The translations under genes and the position numbers were made by a program. Shown piece by piece: positions 59,387 to 64,000 of a stretch of 64,000 nt of DNA; the stretch's first letter is position 1; the number at the start of each line of letters is the position of its first letter. This DNA is from Anaeramoeba flamelloides (Eukaryota; Metamonada; Anaeramoebidae), in contig JANTQA010000010.1 of assembly GCA_027625915.1 (NCBI GenBank), forward strand, positions 1,550,001 to 1,614,000. The letters are read 5' to 3'. The notes beneath the pieces are model-generated. The model was not told where the DNA came from and searched no databases. It saw only the letters and a list, made by a program, of their open reading frames with translations.

Positions 59387-59493
59387 TTTCATGAAAAAAT
59401 TATAATTAAAAAATTTCTGAAAAGTCAGGGATTTTACTTTAATTAACATTTCTACAATTATAATCAAGTTTATTTGCAATACAATCAAGATTC

Positions 59494-59673
59494 AATCTTT
59501 CTATCAGGTTTTTACTCCTCCTGTTTCAGGACGTGGATAATTTTTAATTTGGTCATGTAAATGAAATAATTTTTTTTTTACTTTAATATTTTAATTATTT
59601 TTCTTCTTCTCTTTTTTATTTAGTAAATTTTCTTTGATTACTCCTTTCTCACAACAAATAAATAAATAAATAA
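59494..59673 (+). repeat. Poly-A-tailed retroposon, family I copy 3, 5'-truncated
   Basis: Starts inside the family consensus at AATCTTTCTATCAGGTTTTT, continues through CTCCTCCTGTTTCAGGACGT and ends TTGATTACTCCTTTCT with an AAATAAATAAATAAAT tail. It is flanked by an exact 11-bp direct repeat, AATCAAGATTC, at 59483-59493 and 59674-59684. The 5' truncation, A-rich tail and target duplication are the signature of LINE-driven insertion. Confidence 0.85.
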
Positions 59674-59999
59674 AATCAAGATTCCAACACTTAAAACCTT
59701 GAAAATATTGTATTTATCATTGTACGAGTTATAACTATGATTGTCAAAAATCTCCATATTTGAGAAAAACTGGGATTTTATAAGGTAGATTATTTTAAAT
59801 AAATTTTCAATATGAATTTTTCTTTAATTATTATTTGGGATATTTAGTTGAATATATAATAATTATAGTTTAAAATACTCTACTTCTCTAATAAAATCCA
59901 AATATAGAAAAAACAATTATTTTACTAATAATTAATGTGTGATCTACACATGTACAACAATAATTTTTTGAGTACAATTAGATATCGAACATTTTAAAC

Positions 60000-61100
60000 C
60001 AAAATATTATTCTGGTTCTATTTGTGAAACTAATCAAAGTAAATCAGAGTTGAGAGTTTAATTTTTGAATTTTTTTTAACTTTTTTTTTGATTAAATTTT
60101 TGATTTTATTAAATTATATTTTGGAATAGGAAATGTGTTTACACAAAATGAGCGAAAGTAATCTAAGAGTAAACCAAAAAAAAAGACCCGAAAAGGTATT
60201 TATTTGAAACAAATATTGTCTTTTGAAGACCAAACACAAGAAATCACCTTTCCAAAATAAGCTTGTAGAAATCAAGAATAAAAAAAAAATACAAACAATG
60301 TATAGTTTCTAAAATTATGGTTTCTTTGTCTTCTTAATTTGTATGAGTCCCAAAAATTTATAAAATTGGATTTCTCAGCCCTTTGCTATTTATTATTCTT
60401 TAACAAATCTAATTTTTTACAAATTGGTTTCAAAATTGGTTTTTTAAATATTTTTATGAAACGAAACAAAAACACATACTTTTTATTCTGAGATTAAATG
60501 AAAGAAGATAAATTTTTTTACAAATAAAAAAATAGTAAAAATCAAATAAAAATAATTCAAGAAAATTTCCCAAAAAATTTCAACAAGAATTCAGAATTAT
60601 TTTCATTTTTCATTTTAATTGAAAATAAATCATTATCAAATCAAATAAACGCATAAAAAAAATCTTAATTTCTAAAGAGTACTTAAAAAAATTTCTAATT
60701 TTCTGAACCCAAATAAAGAATTAGATGGATTAAATGAAACACAATATTTTTTTAAATTCATTTTAATAAAATTTTTTGAAAAAAAAGTAAATTGTTTGTC
60801 AAATTTTTTACAAACAAAAGTATTTTCATGTAGAATTAAAAATAAAATAAAATAAACAATAAATAATTGTAACAAATTGTCTTGATAAGTATCAAGAAAT
60901 TTTTTTTTTTTTTTTTTAATATTTTATCATCATCAATTTTTTCATTTTTTTGAATTTGATTTTTTAAATTGATCTGAAGATATCTTTTACTAGGATATAT
61001 CTCAATCTAATATTTATTAAAATATAAATTTATTTTTGTTAAAGAAATGATTCAAATCGTTCAGTTTTGCTTAAACTGTAAAACTCAAATCTTGTAAAAT
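60000..61100 (+). repeat. Diverged 1.1-kb dispersed repeat, family M copy 2
   Basis: Same orientation and landmark order as 33200-34345: TCTATTTGTGAAACTAATCA, TCAGAGTTGAGAG, GGAAATGTGTTTACA, GAAATCACCTTTCC, TTTTCTGAACCCAAA, TGGATTAAATGAAACA, and AATGATTCAAATCGTTCAGT near the end. No open frame of note. Confidence 0.6.
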
Positions 61101-61639
61101 GCACTTACACCCTTTTATAGAAAAGCATCTTCAAAAATAATTATTGATCAAAGAACATATATTAATCAATCATATTTATTATAATTGAAGTTATTAAAAT
61201 GTGAAAAATTTGAAAATGATTAATATTTTTTTTAGATGTATTTTTTTCATCATCGTGTAAAGTAATGTTCTGATATCTTCAAGTTATTCATATATAAAAG
61301 TTATAATATCATATCATATACCTAATTAAGAAATCAATAAATGTTTGAAATTTGAATTAATTTTGAAGGCTATAATTTCTTCTTAATACAATATGTAGAA
61401 TTTTTATCAAACGCCAAATCAATCAAATATAATACAATTCTTTTAATTTTTATTATTTTTGTCGAGTTAATCATAATAAGAGTGTTAGTTTTATGGTCTT
61501 TCTTTTTTTTTTGTGAGTTGTTGTTTTTTATGGCCTCCTTAGATTACTTGCCTTATTAATGATCTTTTTGTTGTTGTTTAAAGGGTATTAAGGGCGTATT
61601 GGATATCTCTGAATATTATTCTATAAATTGTTACATAAT

Positions 61640-61830
61640 TTTTCACTATTAAAGCAAAAACACTGAACAAAAATATAAGTTACAAAAAAATTCCAAGTTA
61701 AGGAACAAATTTTTTGGATTTTTTTTTATATAAATAATTTTACTAGAATCTGAATTATGTTTCTTAATTTAGAATTTTTTTTGTTTCTTAATTTTCATTG
61801 AAATCTTTAACCTTAAAAGTTGATATGTCT
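61640..61830. repeat. Diverged family D MITE, copy 3
   Basis: TTTCACTATTAAAGC at the left, AGTTAAGGAACAAATTTTTT and GTTTCTTAATTTAGAATTTT around the centre, and ACCTTAAAAGT at the right parallel D1's two arms. The CAGT ends are worn away. Confidence 0.55.
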
Positions 61831-62314
61831 GCAATAATAAACTTTATTAAATCTATCTTGTATTTGGGCTTTATTTAAGATTGTAACTTTACATAAAAAA
61901 AAACAATAATAGGACGAAAACCTTTTTTTTTTTCATAGCACAAATCTACTTAAAAATAAATTATATTTAAAGAATTTAGCCATCTAAATGAAAATTTAGA
62001 CAAAAGTTTATTATTATTATTAACATTTTAATAGTTCTTCAAAATATTAATAAACACTGTTTTTATTGTAAAAAATAATCACATTCACCATTCTCCCAAA
62101 ACACCCAATAATTTTTATTCTTAGATCTGAAATAATTCTTTTTTATATATCTAGTTAATTTCATCAAATTAGAAATTATTTAGAGTATTTTATTGAACTT
62201 CAAATTTAATTTTTAAATCTATTCATCCAATTAAATAGTTATCTAAACATTAAAAGTAAATTGTGACTAATAAAAAAATCCAAAAGAAAACAAAATATTT
62301 AAAGAAAAACAATA

Positions 62315-62537
62315 CTGTTTGTTGGAAAATAAATGGAACAGAATTTTCATTAAGCTTTCGAAAATAATAATTTTGAACACATATAGAATTTGAAATTTTT
62401 AAATTCTAACACACATTTTAAATAATTAGTTTTCCGTTTAGAATTGGAAACTTTAATGATTTACTTTAATTCTTAGTTGTGTGATTATTTTGGAAAGGTG
62501 AAGGAAAATTTTGATTTTAGATTTTTAGAATTAACAG
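62315..62537. mobile_element. TA-flanked MITE, family E copy 4
   Basis: TA at 62313-62314 and 62538-62539. Left end CTGTTTGTTGGAAAATAAAT, then GGAACAGAATTTTCATTAAG; right end reads TAGAATTAACAG. Lies about 390 bp upstream of the TRAPPC10 start. Confidence 0.75.
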
Positions 62538-62925
62538 TATAAATAATCTCAAAAACTCACACCCAACAACATACATAACAACACACATCTTTAAATCTTT
62601 TTTGGATTGAAATATTTCAAAAAATAAAGGAATTATTACCAAATGAAGATATACTAAAAATGAAAATCAGAAAATGACTTTCTTGAATTAAAAAAAAAGT
62701 CCCTACTTTTCGAATCAACACATTAAATAATAGAAACTCACCCAAACATTCGTTTCTTAAGAAAAATAACAAATTGTTTCCAAACAGAGGAAAACTGTCT
62801 CAAAAATTAAAATCGAAGGTAATTCATTTTTTTCTTCTTCTTTACTCAAGAAAAAGACTTTTTAACCCTTTTCAATTAAAAAAAAAATACAAACACAACA
62901 CAACGTGAAACAAACTTGAACAAAA

Positions 62926-64000
62926 ATGAAAAAAGCAATTATTCATGTTACTGACTTTTCTGATATCTGGGACGATGTGGAAGTTTCTGTGAACAGAAGG
63001 TTACCCTTTCCACCTCGCAATTTTGGAACAAATTTTAAAGCAAGCGCTGTTTCAAAGTTTGGTGTCAGATTTGTGCTTCCAAAAAAAGAAAAAAGGAAAG
63101 AAAAACAAAGCTTGGCACAGTCATACTTTTGTTTCCCTTATTTGCATATTTTTGTCTTTAAAGCAGAGGATCGAACAAAATACAGACAAACAATCCATAG
63201 CGAATTAAAAGAGTGGATCAAAGAGCAGGAATCGACAGAAACAGAATGGCTAGTTACGCTTGTTAGCCTTGGAACAAAGCACAAAAGGACACAAAATAAA
63301 TTATTACAGGCAATTAAAAAAGATACTCTCCAACCTAGCCGGTGTGTCCATATTTTGTTTAATGAAATGGAAAACAGAAAATTTGTGGAGGTTTCTGATT
63401 CGGTCCAAAAATTCATGGACGTAATTCATAATTTTCTACAAAAAGGCTTTTTAAAACACCAACAGTTACTTGAAGAAAAGTCAATGATCGCTAAAGAAGG
63501 GTACCAAAAGAAAAATTGGGATCTCTTTAAGTATTTCCGATTACAAGTAAATTTCTTTTGTTTTCTTTTTTTTATTCTCTTTCATTTGATTTTTTACAAA
63601 TTCTTTTTCATTTGATTTTATTACAAAATCAAAATATTGCTTTGTTCTAATTTCAAATGAAACCAAATTAGAGAAGTTTGTTTTATTTTTGGAATTCGAA
63701 AAGAAAGAACAGAAACACCTTATTAAAAATTTTTTTTAAATAGACAAATATTTTCAACATTCATCAGCGAATTGTCTTTTTGTAAACGAATACCCACACA
63801 CCCACAGTTAAGGCAATGATATAATTTATAATACTATTTGTTGCAAAATAAATGGATCAAAATTATCATTCAGCTTTCCGAAAAAAGATTTAAAAATCAT
63901 GGAAAATTTCAAATTATTTATAACAAAAATCAGTTTAAATTATTGATTTCACCTTACAGAATTGATGACTTTGATGATTTTTTTTCATTCTTGGAATGTG
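62926..64000 (+). CDS. TRAPPC10 / Trs130 homologue, 5' exon (gene runs off the window)
   Basis: Exon 1 spans 62926-63546 (207 residues) and ends FKYFRLQ at a GTAAATTT donor in phase 0; no convincing second exon is visible before the window ends, so the rest lies beyond 64000. Matches to TRAPPC10 include a SDIWDDVEVSVNRRLPF start, FCFPYLHIFVFKAED (KAEDRTKYRQTIHSELKEWI follows), TEWLVTLVSLG, RCVHILFNE and NWDLFKYFRLQ, in the family's order. TRAPPC10 is a subunit specific to TRAPPII, the Golgi complex that activates Rab GTPases. A lysine-rich insert (KKEKRKEK) sits near residue 55. The ATG is the first in frame after A-rich DNA. The intron carries element E5. Confidence 0.85.
63834..64000. mobile_element. 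TA-flanked MITE, family E copy 5 (cut by window end)
   Basis: TA at 63832-63833, then CTATTTGTTGCAAAATAAAT and CATTCAGCTTTCCGAAAAAA as in E1; only the first 167 bp are in view. Lies in the TRAPPC10 intron. Confidence 0.7.

Larger units (their letters stand above)
56667..62925. other. Intergenic DNA with large foldback elements
   Basis: Divergent promoter region between the neurobeachin-like gene (-) and TRAPPC10 (+). Holds a terminal fragment of family A (57263-57380), A3 (57387-57941), N (58770-59386), retroposon I3 (59494-59673), repeat M copy 2 (60000-61100), a diverged D element (61640-61830) and E4 (62315-62537). The stretches 56700-57240 and 57960-58740 show no features beyond A/T runs. 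No gene is seen. Confidence 0.55.

Noticed and set aside
1-64000. CRISPR array, rRNA genes or bacterial operons
   Set aside because: No evenly spaced direct repeats, no rRNA-like GC-rich conserved blocks, and the genes have spliceosomal introns.

Overview
The window is nuclear DNA of a very AT-rich, intron-bearing protist. Coding stretches are the only GC-richer parts. Introns are GT..AG (donors GTAAG, GTATT, GTTTG). TAA, TAG and TGA all act as stops, and long asparagine and lysine runs are common. A seven-helix receptor fused to an RGS domain, a vwkA-type alpha-kinase relative, a neurobeachin-class BEACH giant and a Rab5-like GTPase together suggest a free-living amoeboid protist, perhaps Anaeramoeba-like (Metamonada). 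That placement is an inference from gene content only.

Layout. 1-2.6 kb: intergenic with one retroposon copy. 2.6-9.4 kb (-): a 7TM-RGS receptor gene; TM1-3 lie on two small exons at 9.0-9.4 kb and TM4-7 plus RGS at 2.6-3.7 kb, separated by a 5.3-kb intron full of inverted-repeat elements. 9.4-16 kb: intergenic. 16-18 kb and 23.9-25.1 kb (-): two nearly identical three-exon copies of the proteasome subunit alpha-4 type gene (PSMA7); copy 1 alone carries two MITEs in intron 2. 25-29.8 kb: intergenic with MITEs and a doubtful coding island. 29.8-31.4 kb (-): a four-exon Rab5-like GTPase. 31.4-35.5 kb: repeats, ending with two different TTAA-type elements joined at one TTAA. 35.5-37.1 kb (+): an intronless degenerate VWA/alpha-kinase protein that keeps its zinc site but has lost catalytic parts. 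37.1-39.9 kb: intergenic with a LINE reverse-transcriptase relic. 39.9-56.7 kb (-): one neurobeachin-class gene, modelled as six exons and about 3,626 residues, with one excess base breaking the largest exon. 56.7-62.9 kb: intergenic with large foldback elements. 62.9 kb-end (+): first exon of TRAPPC10/Trs130.

The genes form no operon but share a membrane-traffic and signalling flavour: Rab5-like GTPase (early endosome), BEACH protein (vesicle and membrane scaffolding), TRAPPII subunit (Golgi Rab activation), G-protein receptor with its own RGS, and a proteasome core subunit.

Much of the non-coding DNA is short non-autonomous transposons: a TTAA-flanked set whose ends begin GG (families A, B, K), TA-flanked Tc1/mariner-like families (D, E, F), other inverted-repeat families (C, G, H, J, L, N, O, Q), a poly-A-tailed retroposon (I) with a clear 11-bp target duplication, a LINE relic and a diverged 1.1-kb repeat (M). 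No transposase gene was recognised. Family letters are mine. Alignments were made by eye.
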